Assembly (NCBI RefSeq): GCF_907165205.1
Contig: NC_058193.1
Span: 11,453,544-11,517,543, forward strand
Length of the DNA: 64,000 nucleotides
DNA from: Coccinella septempunctata
Lineage: Eukaryota; Arthropoda; Insecta; Coleoptera; Coccinellidae
Reading direction: 5' to 3'
In this document: positions 48,250-62,777 of the stretch, piece after piece
Layout of the letters: each line of letters starts with the position of its first letter
Numbering within the stretch: position 1 is the stretch's first letter
Made by a program: the position numbers and the translations under genes
Notes under the pieces: generated by a model
What the model saw: only the letters and a program-made list of their open reading frames with translations
What the model was told of the DNA's origin: nothing
The model's database searches: none

Positions 48250-48503
48250 GACCTGAAAGATGTGCTTTAGCTTCACATATTAATAACACAGGACATGCTG
48301 TAGATTACGATAATATACAAGTCTTAGATCACGAACAAGAATACCAAAAAAGAACTTTTTTAGAAATGTGTTATATAAATGAAAATAAAAATTCAACGAT
48401 GAATAAGAAAACGGATACGAATAATCTTAGTAACATCTATAGTTTCTTACTGAACTGTGATAAAAAAAAAATAGGTATTCTCCTAATATCTCCTAATTTG
48501 TAA
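48215..48503 (+). pseudogene. Penelope-like element 1, C-terminal part of GIY-YIG domain in shifted frame
   Basis: Continuation of the Penelope-like protein in a second frame: RRMALHKSD, a histidine-containing RCALASHINNTGH segment, the FLEMCYI glutamate helix, then the MNKKTDTNNLSNIYSFLL tail. The stretch that should follow LIG and carry the QT segment and part of the catalytic helix is missing, so the nuclease is broken. The last ~27 codons lie inside the downstream direct repeat. Confidence 0.85.
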
Positions 48504-48945
48504 CCTTATTTGCAGGTACTTATAAATAAGAGACATTTCTAATCCAAATTGTATAAAATAAGAAAAGATTTTCTCAATTTTTTTTGCCCTTCTGTGAACA
48601 TCATGGCACATTTGTTTGTCCATGCCAATTTATCGAATTTTCTGAAATCTGTCATTTGTAAAACCAATTTTTTCCTGAATAATTCAACTGAAATTGACGT
48701 ACTTTTTTGATTACCCTCTACATGGTCTTGTTTTTTCTGAAGCTACCATATTTATTGTCATGGTATTGTAAGTTTTAGCCTAAGAGAATTTGAACTTTTG
48801 TTATGAGATCTTTGTATTTTCCAGTTGCTCCTGAAGAAGTCAACGATAGTTGACGAAATATAGAGCTTTAATATAATTTGACTCTCATTGGAATTTTGCC
48901 CTGAAAAATAGTCGAAACACCCTTAATTTAAATCAATAATTTCAC
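48425..48945 (+). repeat. Downstream LTR-like direct repeat of Penelope-like element 1
   Basis: Second copy of the ~520-bp repeat, holding the protein C-terminus, the 3' UTR and another hammerhead-like motif. After it come 15 extra bases and tataacttcaa, the same motif that begins the unit after the upstream repeat, and then (TA)n. Confidence 0.9.
48827..48866 (+). ncRNA. Hammerhead-ribozyme-like motif, downstream repeat of Penelope-like element 1
   Basis: Identical in sequence to the motif at 45911-45950: GCTC, CTGAAGA, extra A, GTCAAC-GATA-GTTGAC, GAA, ATAT, A, GAGC. Predicted cleavage is after 48862. Confidence 0.72.
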
Positions 48946-48971
48946 AAACGACTAGTATCCTATAACTTCAA

Positions 48972-48996
48972 CTATATATATATATATATATATATA
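48972..48996. repeat. (TA)n tract between two Penelope-like sequences
   Basis: About 12 TA units between the 3' end of Penelope-like element 1 and the truncated 5' edge of Penelope-like element 3. Confidence 0.95.
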
Positions 48997-49758
48997 CATA
49001 TACATGGAATACAATTACCATACATACAAGGGCTGTCAAAGAAAATAAGTAATATATTGAAACCTTACAACCGAGAAGTAGTACATAGACCATACAATCA
49101 AGTGGGAAACATCTTTAGTAAGTTGAAAGCACCAACACCCAAGACAAAAAAATCACAGGTCATATAAAGTATACCCTGCAAGGACTGTGACAAACAATAC
49201 ATAGGACAGACTTCACAAAGACTAAAAGACAGACTAAACGCACATAAATATGCAAAAAACGCAACTACAGCACTTAATAAACATAAAAAAAATCAAAAAC
49301 ATGATTTTAATTACGATGACACGAAAATTTTAGGAATAGAACCCCAACAACGACGAAGGGAAATATTGGAAATGATTCACATACAAGTAAACAATGAAAA
49401 TGTAGTGAACGAAAAACAAGACACGAAAAAGCTCAGTCAAATATACATGCCAATACTGAGAAGACCACCGATAGAAAGAAGAAGACAAGACAACCAACAT
49501 TCCATTGACCCCTGACATTGACATATATGACATTAACATAAATAACACAACAATACCGACCAGAAAAGAGCAAAAATGAACAGTGAGATATTTTAATGAC
49601 TATATTATTCTATTTTTATATTATATATGTTACTTTTTAGATGTCGATTTATGATTTATGTATACTGAAGAAGGCGGATGCGCCGAAACGTTTATACTAT
49701 ACAAAATAAAATTGTTTACAACTTTTTTGAAGACCTAGATGCCCAATCAATTCAAACT

Positions 49759-49762
<4 letters not shown>
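48997..49762 (+). pseudogene. Penelope-like element 3, 3'-end fragment with GIY-YIG domain
   Basis: A 5'-truncated third Penelope-like sequence, distinct from the other two. It encodes the end of the linker and a GIY-YIG nuclease: YIGQTSQRLKDRLNAHK near 49198-49248, the ILEMIHIQV glutamate helix near 49364, and the NEKQDTKKLSQIY tail. The tyrosine codon of the first half of the motif is now TAA (about 49165), so the fragment is dead. The 3' UTR carries a hammerhead-like motif and ends caaactcaac directly at (TA)n. Confidence 0.85.
49660..49697 (+). ncRNA. Hammerhead-ribozyme-like motif in Penelope-like element 3
   Basis: Same architecture as in element 1 with different helices: GTATA (49660-49664), CTGAAGA (49665-49671), extra A, GGCG-GATG-CGCC (49673-49684), GAA, self-complementary ACGT (49688-49691), T at the cleavage position (49692), TATAC (49693-49697). 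Helices I and II are perfectly paired although their sequence is unrelated to element 1. Only the core bases and the extra A are kept. Confidence 0.75.

Positions 49763-49799
<37 letters not shown>
49763..49799. repeat. (TA)n tract
   Basis: About 18 TA units between the 3' end of Penelope-like element 3 and the first 3.4-kb repeat. Confidence 0.97.

Positions 49800-53156
<3,357 letters not shown>

Positions 53157-53192
<36 letters not shown>
53157..53192. repeat. (TA)n tract
   Basis: About 18 TA units after the right arm of the palindrome. Confidence 0.95.
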
Positions 53193-53197
<5 letters not shown>

Positions 53198-55120
53198 TAA
53201 AGTGTTAATACCACCTCCAAAATAGTAACTCGTTTAACGCTCTCACCTCATATATATCGATGTCACCTCCGAAATCGGAGGTGACAACGTTTTGCCTTGT
53301 TTTTTAGCTTGTTAGATTCAGGAGGCTTCAGGGACCAACATATCAAAAAATCGTTTTGAGGTCACAACGCACCCCCTTTATGTACTGAACAATCTTTTAG
53401 TTCGAGTGTATATCACTGGCGCTAGTGTGCTGAGCTGTATATCGGAGAATTACTCTGAAAGACTCTTTGCTCGTTTGCACCTCCGAAAATGGCAACGTTG
53501 TACTGTGCAAGCAGATGTAGACAGGCGGAATATCAGTATACGGAGGAATTAAGTAATGAGAGGCGCAGCGCGTTTTCTCCTCCATTATTGCAAGCCAGGC
53601 GGCATATCTCAACGATTTTTTATCGCATTCCTTTGTAGGGGAAAGAATCACGTGAAAGAGAACCAATCTTGGCTCTCTCGAATGGGATTATGACTGTTTA
53701 TATTTCATCGTGCGTATATCTATGCATCCGTTGAACTTCTTTCATCTCAAGCTTACACTATAATTCTGAATTTGGCGAACTATTTCATTACCTATCTGAA
53801 AACGAATCGATTTGAGTCTTGTCCATAATGATATTTCTTCTCTCTATGGAAATGATCCATATAGATAATACTACCTATTAGTATAACGAATAATCAGTAT
53901 TGTATCATTGCATATAATAAAATAACCTGTTCAGAGAGAAACATTTTTTGGATAAGAAAATTCAGATGTTAATGGTGATGAATATTCAAGGACAATGAGC
54001 CAATCCGAAAATTTTTATTTCAGAATCAGAAGAAAAAAATGCTACAAATTTCACAATATCACAGAAATGAACAACGTCGGCTAAACCGAATGTTTGACAT
54101 TGTGTTATTTCAAATGGAACGCTCTTTATATTTTTCTTGAATCAGATTTCTCAAAGATTTTGAGGAATCCTTTGCTCAGAAACATCTCTTTTATTATCGA
54201 TTATGTTTAAATATTGGATTTTCCCAAAAATTTTAAGAGCTTGTAGCATCTCTCTGGTTTAAATATTTCAGTGATGTATCATAAAGAAAATTACCAATTA
54301 TATCGAAACAAGTAAGATTTTATGAAGAATTCGCCAAAACAGATTTGCATTTTTCGATAGATCATACAGGGTGTAAGGGAAAAAATAAACAATATTGAAG
54401 TCTTTGGAAGGCCTCGAGTCAACATATTTTGAAATTGCAACCATATTTTTGTCAAGATATAATGAATCTTCAAAATGAAGTTAATAATATAGATACATAC
54501 TCGGATACATATGATTGAGATACAGATGATTGATTAACTTCTACTATCTAAAATAAAAAGGTACATAGATAAAATATAGCTATATACAGGATATCTGTAA
54601 ACAAATGCGAAGGAATAAGGGAGATGATTCCTTAATGGAAATAAGCGGGGGTATTTCCTGTAAATTTTCCAAATCGACAGACCTTCCAAGATACAGCCTT
54701 TGGAAGGCGATGACGAGTTTACAGTTTTTAATTTTTTTAACAGGTTTTAAAAAACACTGAGTCATAAAACTATACATATTATGAAGCACTGAGTAGATTG
54801 TTACCAGTTTCAACTTCGGCAAGCTCGTAGTTTAGGCGGTAAATTGCTATCGATTTTTTCAATGTGTCTCTCCCTTAAATTCAAAAATTTCTGTGAAAAT
54901 GTTGAAATTTGAGTTATTATGCTATTGTCATAGAAGTATACGAAACTAGCAGGTCGGGGGATCCAAGATTTCGGGCCGATTCACCTTAAAAAAACATAAT
55001 AAAATGAATTTCGTGAATACCTACCGAGGCTGAAAACCACTATTCTCCGCTATAAAAAATTAGTATTATTCCAATAATATACCGACTTAATGAATGCTAC
55101 GTTGCTATTACTATAAGGCC
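53193..55120. other. Non-coding stretch without recognisable gene
   Basis: About 1.9 kb of AT-rich sequence. No ORF over 90 codons and none that resembles a known protein. It holds a perfect hairpin (53261-53286) and several scattered copies of a ggaggt-n-acaacg type motif (near 53277, 53357 and 53475) that also occurs in the neighbouring palindrome arms. Otherwise nothing seen. Confidence 0.6.
53261..53286. repeat. Perfect 12-bp-arm hairpin
   Basis: TGTCACCTCCGA, two bases, then its exact complement TCGGAGGTGACA. It uses the same cggaggt-n-aca motif as the (TA)n palindrome arms at 52917. Confidence 0.9.
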
Positions 55121-55238
55121 CGGTTGTTCAGTTCAGAATGAGGCAGAGATTTAAGATGATCCTAGATAATCTGACAGAACTGAACTGAAATGTCAAAATC
55201 AATCTAGGATAAACTTTAATCCCGAACTGAACAACTGC
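55121..55238. mobile_element. Small MITE-like inverted-repeat element
   Basis: About 118 bp with imperfect terminal inverted repeats of about 45 bp. The outer part ggttgttcagttc (55122-55134) matches the complement at 55224-55236. The inner parts agatttaagatgatcctaga and ggattaaagtttatcctaga correspond. No coding capacity. Confidence 0.7.
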
Positions 55239-55860
55239 TATACATGTAGAGTTTCGGATTTTGCGAGAATCTACTGCTTTTTCTTCAAAACAACAACTGC
55301 GCTGAAGGAAATGTGATTGACTGTTATCTATATCATTTACATCATTATTTGCCGAAATTCAAAGTTCCGAATGAATTAAAATCTAAACTTGAAAATATAC
55401 GAGATAATTTTCGCAAGAATTTCAATGAAATCTGAAAATTTTCATCATTCTGGAGCATTCTGGACATCAATAATTCTCGAATCATCCATGCAATAAATTC
55501 AATTTTATCCAATATAACACGCAAAACGAAATGTTATTCGAACTCGGCATCTTGAGCAATTCGTTCCTAAAAACCCCGAATCAGGTAGAAAATTTTGAAC
55601 CCTTCATATCAGCGAACACGTGTTTTGCAGTAAACAGATGCCGATTTCGTTTTCAACGGGCCATGTAACTAGGGTCGGCGTTGGGTGAAAGGATGAACGG
55701 TTCTTACAACAAGAAGAATTTGAATTTTCATATGACGGTGAGGGCATTCGTTTTGAAATTTTCAGAGTACAAGGAGTATACAGGGTGTTTCACGAGTAAA
55801 CAGACAAATGAAAACCGTGAATAGAGGGCATTGAGCTGAGTTCAGAATCATACCATATAC
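55239..55860. other. Non-coding stretch with one inverted fragment of the 3.4-kb repeat
   Basis: No gene seen. About 65 bases (55785-55850, starting cagggtgtttcacg) are the inverse of 57974-58035 in copy 2 and of the matching part of copy 1, showing that this piece of the 3.4-kb repeat also occurs alone. Confidence 0.6.
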
Positions 55861-56400
55861 AAGGTGTTCCAAAACTAGTGAATCAAACGTCACACCACGA
55901 TAGAGTAAACCAAATATTATCGAATGACACCAACATTAGTTCGACGAAAATGTACCGTTTCCAAAATAATCAGAATTTTATTAAAATACATAAAGTTGCC
56001 GATTTTCGAACTATTTTTCTTAATAACAGGGCCAGTTTGTGAAAAAGGATATCGATTTTAAATTATATTGAAGTAATATTATTGTTTCATCTCCCCTAAT
56101 TGAAATTATTTTAAGTAGTTAATCGATAACCATAACCTAAGTAAATGTAAATTAAAACAATTGTTTTTTCTACATGATTTTTAATACTCAGAATAAACAG
56201 GGGTGATAATATGGGAGAAAAACGCTATCCTTAATAACAAATTGGCCTTGTGACTGAAAAAATAGTTCGAAAATCGGCAACTTTAGGTTAGGTTTTTTTA
56301 GAAACGGTACATTTTCGCTCAACTAATGTTGGTGTCATTCGATAGTATTTGATCTACTCTATCGTGGTGTGACGTTTGATTCAATAGTTTTGGGGCACCC
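55861..56400. mobile_element. MITE or fold-back element with long terminal inverted repeats
   Basis: A 540-bp element. The first ~100 bases (from aaggtgttccaaaactagtg, including cgtcacaccacgatagagt and gacaccaacattagttcg) are the inverse of the last ~115 (ending ttcaatagttttggggcacc). A second inner pair, gttgccgattttcgaacta near 56000 and its complement near 56264, extends the arms. No transposase. Its right end is joined directly to the start of 3.4-kb repeat copy 2, and a similar end starts copy 1. Confidence 0.8.
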
Positions 56401-59400
56401 TATATATAGGTTTCTTCGGGGTTTTTTGAAATTTCTCGAATTTCCGTTTGGCTATAACTCCTGAAATTCTGATCAAGTCGACTGAAAATTTATAATTAGC
56501 TTTGAGTTGTTAATTTCATTGAAACAGAGCATTAAAATTCGACAAAAATCTGGACCGGGCTCAGTGAGGCTTTACTTAACTTCAAACTCATAAAAACACC
56601 GTGTATGTAGTTTTTTAATCATAATTTCAACTTTTTTGTTATCTGCATTATTATTGTCTCAAATTGAATTGATTTTTGGGTTGCCCCACCTGTTGATCAT
56701 GTTCTAGAAATAATTGTTTTGGTCAGACGCCTCTAAGGAATAGAGCACTTCATGAAAATGTATTTAGAAATCCTTAATTGATTTTTTTTCGAAGAATATT
56801 CTGTTGAATGTGTTCAACAATTATACCATATTCGGTCTTCAAAATACTCTTTCACAAGGATAAAATGTTTCAAAATTGATGATACCCAAATATGGATCGA
56901 AAAACTACGCTATCTTGAAACTAAAAATTAAAACTTGATCTTCAGAATGAATCTATTTTTCTATGGACAACTAGTTGTGTGAATAAAAACAAAGAAAGAA
57001 ATCGCGGGGTGTCAGATCTGGAGATCTAGCAGTCCAATATTGTGGTCCTACCCTTCTAATAAAATGACCTGAAATACTGATAAATACTTTTGCTGGTGCA
57101 TGAATATCATCAATGTTTCAATAACAAATTGTAATAAGACCAGAACAATCCATAGATTTCCATAGATCCAATAATGACTATAACGGAATCAGTAAAGAAT
57201 TCGAAAGTGCATTTATCACACTTATTCGAAGTGCCAATCATTACCTTCACTAAAAGACCAAATGAGGTGAAAATCAGTTCGGAAAATTACTTCAGTTCCA
57301 CGTTGTCCATAAAAAGCGATTCATTCGGAAGATATCGAATTATAATTATTATTTTCATGATCATGATAGGGTAGTTTTTTCTATTTTTGTTTATTATCAA
57401 TAATAAAGCTTATTATCACTGTTAATCACTTATCTGAATAACCAGATATGCTATAAATATCAAAAACAAATGCAAGACATATATTGAGAACGAAAAAATT
57501 CAGTTGAACATTTCCAATTCTATTTTTAGATTTCCTCAGTTGATTGGCGATCATATTCATCCCATTAATTAATGTGAAGTAAAAGTCAATATGCAGCGCT
57601 GTTTTTTCCAGACATTTCACGATCAAACAATTATTCATTAGAAATAATCTGAAAAGGCATACCAAAGTTTCATTGATTTTGAGAAAATCAATGAAGATAC
57701 CTGAAAAATTCAAAATTATGACGAGAAAAACTACAAACAGAGTGTTTTGCATGAGTTTAAATTTGAATATATCCTCAATGAGTCCGGTCCTGTGTTCGTC
57801 AACTTTTAATGTTCTGTTTTATTGAAACTTAGAAGTTTAAGCGGATAATGAATTTTTAGCCGAATCCAACTAAAATATTTGGAGTTATGGCCGAACAAAA
57901 ATTAGGGAAATTTGAATAAACTCCTCTCTATATCGGAAACGGAATGCCTAAGACACACATATGAGGTGTTTTTGAACTGAGCTCAATGCCCTCTATTCAC
58001 GGTTTTCGTTTGTCCGTTTACTTGTGAAACACCCTGTGTACTGAAAAATTTCAAAAGACTCCTCGAGCAATTAAGAAATGCCATTAAATCAAGGAGTTTC
58101 TTTTGAACCGCTATGATGAAAAATGTCAATATCCAGTTATTATTATTATTTGGGGTGATTCATCGAAAATCCCCAATATCTCGAAAACCAAGGCACTTTT
58201 GCCAAACGTAAAATATATTTATTTGAACCCCCATAGAGTACTCTACCCGCAGGCTCCATATTATCCATTCATTACGCCACACCCTGTATAATTATTATTA
58301 TTATATCAATGTACTGAAAATAAACAGACATGAATACTAGGCAGTTGTTTTGTTTGAAGGTGAAGCTCCTGTTGCTTCAAACTTCTTTCAATTATTTTGA
58401 CTACCATTCACGCAAGATGATTTCTGTTGAGGAATTCAACATTCTCGTAATTATCCGTTCATTTCTTCAAGAGATACCCATTCCCTACCACCTATGAGTA
58501 TTCAATTCAATGCTAACACTGCATCAAATGCATTTCATCCTCGGGTTGATTTTTTTGAATTCTACAACTGATGTAAAATCTTCAGCCTTCAGCCAAAGAA
58601 AATAAACAACAGTAACTCTCCTCAAGCTACTGATTACTTCTATTTTCCATGTAAATATATAGATTTGGTATGTCTTCAATCAGTTTGTATAAATGTCAAT
58701 TATGTTCGTTACATATTTTCGACGCAATATTTTCCGAAGTGATTTGACATTGTGATGAAATACGTAATTACTGAGAGTCTCACGTAGAACGGACTACGTA
58801 GCATTTATTTAAAACTCAAAAATGTTTTGACAAGCGTCTTAACCCAACATTTTCGTACCATACAGAGTGAAAGGTATTCAATTTCCATGGCCAATCCTGT
58901 GCTAAAATGAAAGTGAATGAAGTATAGAAGCTGAAAGTAAAACGTATATCTTTGTTGATTCATTCGGGAAAAACATTTCAATGGAGTTCCTCATGTCGTG
59001 AATATAATGCCCAAAATTTAGATAACTATTTCATACCAGAACAAATTCGTTAAAATTGTCTTTGGAATTAATCTCATATGTAACGAAAAATTTCATTGTC
59101 ATGTATCATTCATTTTAGGACCTATACGGTATTAAACTCCCCTATCGGACGAAGTATCGTAGACATAGCATACTTATTCAAAACTGTTGATATTCATGAA
59201 GAAAAGATAATAATTTCTGTCCAAATTCATTTACTCCGAATCCTTATCAATCAATTATTAGCGTATGAAGTTTATTAATATCAGTATCGTTCTCGAACTA
59301 TTTACAGGTTTCAGTATGTGTGAATGAATCGGAAGAGCAGCTGTATATGAGTAGAATTCAAGCTGCCCTACTTTCTGTCCTCCTGAAATCTGACAACGTT

Positions 59401-59626
59401 GCGGGAGGTGAGAGCGCACTACTAATAAGAAATATATGCGGAGGTAGTAAGGTCTGATTCGTTTAAAGAAAAATTTTTCAATGAAAATCTTTTCCCCTCT
59501 TCAGGTACCCCTGTTATTTACCTTCCCCTCTACATATATAAGCAAAAATTATTCCAATTAAAAAACTCCTTCACCCGGAGGTCAGGTCGCCCAATGAACT
59601 TAACGGAGGTAACAACGAACTACGGG

Positions 59627-59630
<4 letters not shown>
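56401..59630 (+). repeat. Unclassified ~3.4-kb repeat, copy 2
   Basis: Collinear with copy 1 (49800-52942) at high but not perfect similarity. It has an additional ~500 bp (57001-57507, starting atcgcggggtgtcagatctgg) of unknown origin and lacks the LINE insertion found in copy 1. No convincing gene. Confidence 0.8.
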
Positions 59631-59710
<80 letters not shown>

Positions 59711-59779
59711 CCCGTAGTTCGTTGTTACCTCCGTTAAGTTCATTGGGCGACCTGACCTCCGGGTGAAGGAGTTTTTTAA

Positions 59780-59780
<1 letters not shown>
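59557..59780. repeat. Palindrome: 75-bp inverted repeat around (TA)n, copy 2
   Basis: The left arm of about 75 bases (59557-59631, attaaaaaactcc... to gggttcat) recurs inverted at about 59706-59780, with about 74 bp of (TA)n between. Arms are identical, and differ from copy 1 at several bases (ggtaacaac, tacgggttc, ttaaaaaactcc). Confidence 0.93.
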
Positions 59781-59937
<157 letters not shown>

Positions 59938-60655
59938 AGCATACTATGTTGCGTCCATACATTGTCTTTTGGCCATACACTATTGCTTCCTGAATATTAT
60001 TGCGTCCGTATACCGGACGCAGCATTGTTTTTCAAAGTTTTCTCTGGTATTTCGAGGGATTCAACGACAGGGGTGATCGCAAATCGTGAAGGACGTCGAG
60101 AGCTATCTTTGGAACAATTATAGATTTCATTCATCTTTTGATAAAAGAGTTATTCCATGTTGAAAAACATATCTCCAGACGCAGTAAAGTGCGTCTCATG
60201 AAACCTAAAGTATATTTTTAGTTCACGCAAATTCCGCTTCGAGGGCGCTTCAAATGATGAAAACTGATATACAGTCAATATACATCTTTCACACGACGCA
60301 TAATGTTGCGTCCTAAATCTGGCAACTGTGTATACAAGTAAACCAAGTTGTATTTGCACAACTGAAATGAATTAGCGGCGTAGTTGTACCCATGGTAGAA
60401 GAATACTTCATCTCACCATAGTGGTACCAGAGGTAGCCAAACGATGGCATCACTGCTCTCGACGGTTGCAATCACAGGATAGCATACACGTCTATTGCGG
60501 TGCAGCATATACCAAACGATGGCGCCACCGGCGACGTACTACTCTATACCGTCGACGTAACCGACGTTTATAGCAGGCACGAACTACGCTGCATCGGCGA
60601 TTGTCGTAGGTAGCTGCTAAGGTTCATAATGGTACTGGGTAACGATATAGTTACG
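59938..60655. other. Non-coding stretch with TGCGTC hairpins, higher GC content
   Basis: No gene. Three small hairpins share the arm TGCGTC/GACGCA: 60001-60021 (8-bp arms), 60177-60196 (7-bp arms) and 60295-60312 (6-bp arms), plus a single TGCGTCC at 59950. From about 60370 to 60640 the sequence is clearly richer in CG dinucleotides than its surroundings, with accaaacgatgg or a near copy repeated near 60438 and 60511. Confidence 0.6.
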
Positions 60656-61215
60656 GCACAATGACTGCTGCACAAAAAGTGCAGTTCTTGCACAGCTATT
60701 GTTGCATTTAAAGTGCAGCTTGCTGTACACTAGTTTTTACACAATTAATGCTACATTTAAAGTGCAGCTTGCTGTACAGCTTGAGCACAGTAACTATTGT
60801 ATATAAAATACAGCTTGCTATACAGTTTTTGCACAGGGACTACTGCATATATAGTGCAGCTCACTGTACAGTTTGAGCACAGTGACTACTGTATATAAAA
60901 TACAGCTAGTTGTATAGTTTTTGCACTTAACTGCTGCATTTGAAGTGTAGCTAGCTGTGCAGTTTTTGCAAAGTGCATACTGCATTTAAAGTACAAATTG
61001 CTGTATAGTTTTAGCACCTAACTGCTGCTACATTGATTGCAATACCATCGCTGTTTTTAAAGTGCAGCTGTGGCTGTATATCAACTGCAGTTTGTACTGT
61101 ACATTAACTGCACAGTCCACCGGGACGTAAACGGTCCTTTTTGGTGCAGTTACTGCATTACCGTCACTGCAGTCAAGTGAAGCAACGATGTGCAGTTTTT
61201 GTACAGTGACTGAAT
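60656..61215. repeat. Degenerate 44-49-bp minisatellite
   Basis: A run of diverged tandem units with the theme tttttgcacagtgactactg-catttaaagtgcagcttgctgtac. The landmark aaagtgcagct or a variant sits near 60711, 60760, 60806, 60850, 60898, 60942 and 60988, giving spacings of 49, 46, 44, 48, 44 and 46. Further decayed units reach about 61215, where the Jockey-like copy B begins. I see no similarity to the 145-bp satellite. Confidence 0.85.
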
Positions 61216-62777
61216 TTCAGTGTTTGCTGGGTATAACCAATATTTACAAACCCCCCAATACTCTTTGGCCTCGAAATTTCGATGTTATTTTTCCTCATCC
61301 TTCAATTCATTGTGGAGATTTTAATTGTCATCACATTATGTGGGGTTATGCAGTTAACGATTATAATGGGACAGCTTTAACTGAGTGGATTGAAAATAAC
61401 GACCTTCATCTAATTTTCGATGCAAAAGATAGGCCTACTTTTCATTCGGCCAGATGGAACATAGGATATGATCCAGATTTATGTATAGTTTCCTCTGATG
61501 TAAATTCCAGACCTCTTTCTGTAAACCGTAAAGTTTTGAATAATTTCCCACACAGTCAACATAGACCAATTTCACTCTGTTTAGGTAATATTCTTCACAC
61601 AAATGCTTCCTTACCTAAGTCAAAGCTTCCAGAAAGCTCGCTGGGATAAATTTAAGGAAAAAGTTGATAGTGATATAAGATGGTTTTGTCCCTCAAAAGC
61701 ATAAAAATTACTTTAGATTTATGGGTGTTATTAATTCTGCTGCGAAAAAATTTATTCCTAGAGGCTTTCGAAAAAATTATATCCCTGGTTGGTCAAGGGA
61801 AACAGAAAGTTTGTATGAGGAATATCAACTATCCCCAACAGAACAGAAATCAGATGCATTATAAAAATCTATTAATGTCGGTCGTGAAGAAAAATGGAAT
61901 GATATTGTGTCTAATATGAATTTTACTCATTCGAGTAGGAGTTCTTGGGATATTTTACGGAAATTAGGAGAAGCTGCGCCTTTAACTAAAGCCCCTTCAA
62001 ATGTGAATCCAGAACTGATTGCTCGCCGACTTGTGAATGTAGCGAACACAGTTAAAATCTCCCAATCGAAAGTTGACATGAGGACAAAATTACATAAATT
62101 AAGGAAATCCGCATCTATTGTAGATGTTATTTCTAATCCTTTTAATATGGATGAATTAAAATCTGCAATTAGATGCACGAAATCTCTAAAAGCTGCTGGG
62201 TTTGATGGCATTTACTCAGAATTCATAAAACACTTGGGAGTAAAAGCTTTATCTTGGCTATTATCGTTTTATAATGATATTATGAATTCTGGTAATTTTC
62301 CAACTGAATTAAGAAAAGCAAAAGTTATTGCAATTTTGAAGCATGGTAAAAATTCTTCGGATTATCGTCCTATAAGTTTATTAAGTGTCCCTTTCAAAAT
62401 TCTTGAGAAATTGATCCAATTTAGGATTGAAACATATGTTGAGGATGTTTTACAAAATTGCCAGGGAGGTTTTAGAAAGAATAGAAATCAGGTACTGAGC
62501 CTGACTACTTTTATTGAATCGGGTTTCAATAATAAGAAGAAAACAGGAACAGCGTACGATACGGTGTGGAAAGATGGTTCAATTTTTAAACTTCATAGTC
62601 ACTTAAAATGTGGTAAAATGGTTCGTTTGATAGAAAATATATTATCTGATCGAAGACTTCGTGTCTTTGTTAATGATAAAAGCAGTAGTTTCAAAACTTT
62701 AAATAATGGACTTCCACAAGGATCGGTATTATCTCCTCTTCTTTTCAATTTATATTTATGTCATATCCCCGATACGT
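61216..62777 (+). pseudogene. Jockey-like non-LTR retrotransposon, copy B (EN C-terminal part and RT N-terminal part)
   Basis: Starts inside the apurinic-type endonuclease: ITNIYKPPN (~61228), GDFNCHHIMWGY (61313), NGTALTEWIENNDLHLIFDA and PHSQHRPISL (61547), where the usual SDH is SQH. Then comes the linker with SFQKARWDKFKEKV in another frame and the same TAA as copy A (near 61861). The RT follows up to LPQGSVLSPLLFNLYLCHIPDT. At 62777 the element stops in mid-gene and satellite DNA starts, so the catalytic YADD part is missing here. Bases 61578-62777 match 34705-35904 of copy A with only two substitutions noticed. Confidence 0.9.

Noticed and set aside
57426..57752. 108-codon hydrophobic minus-strand ORF as a membrane protein gene
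   Set aside because: The matching region of copy 1 keeps only a 62-codon frame with indels, and the ORF runs over the border of the copy-2-specific 500-bp insert. It is likely fortuitous.
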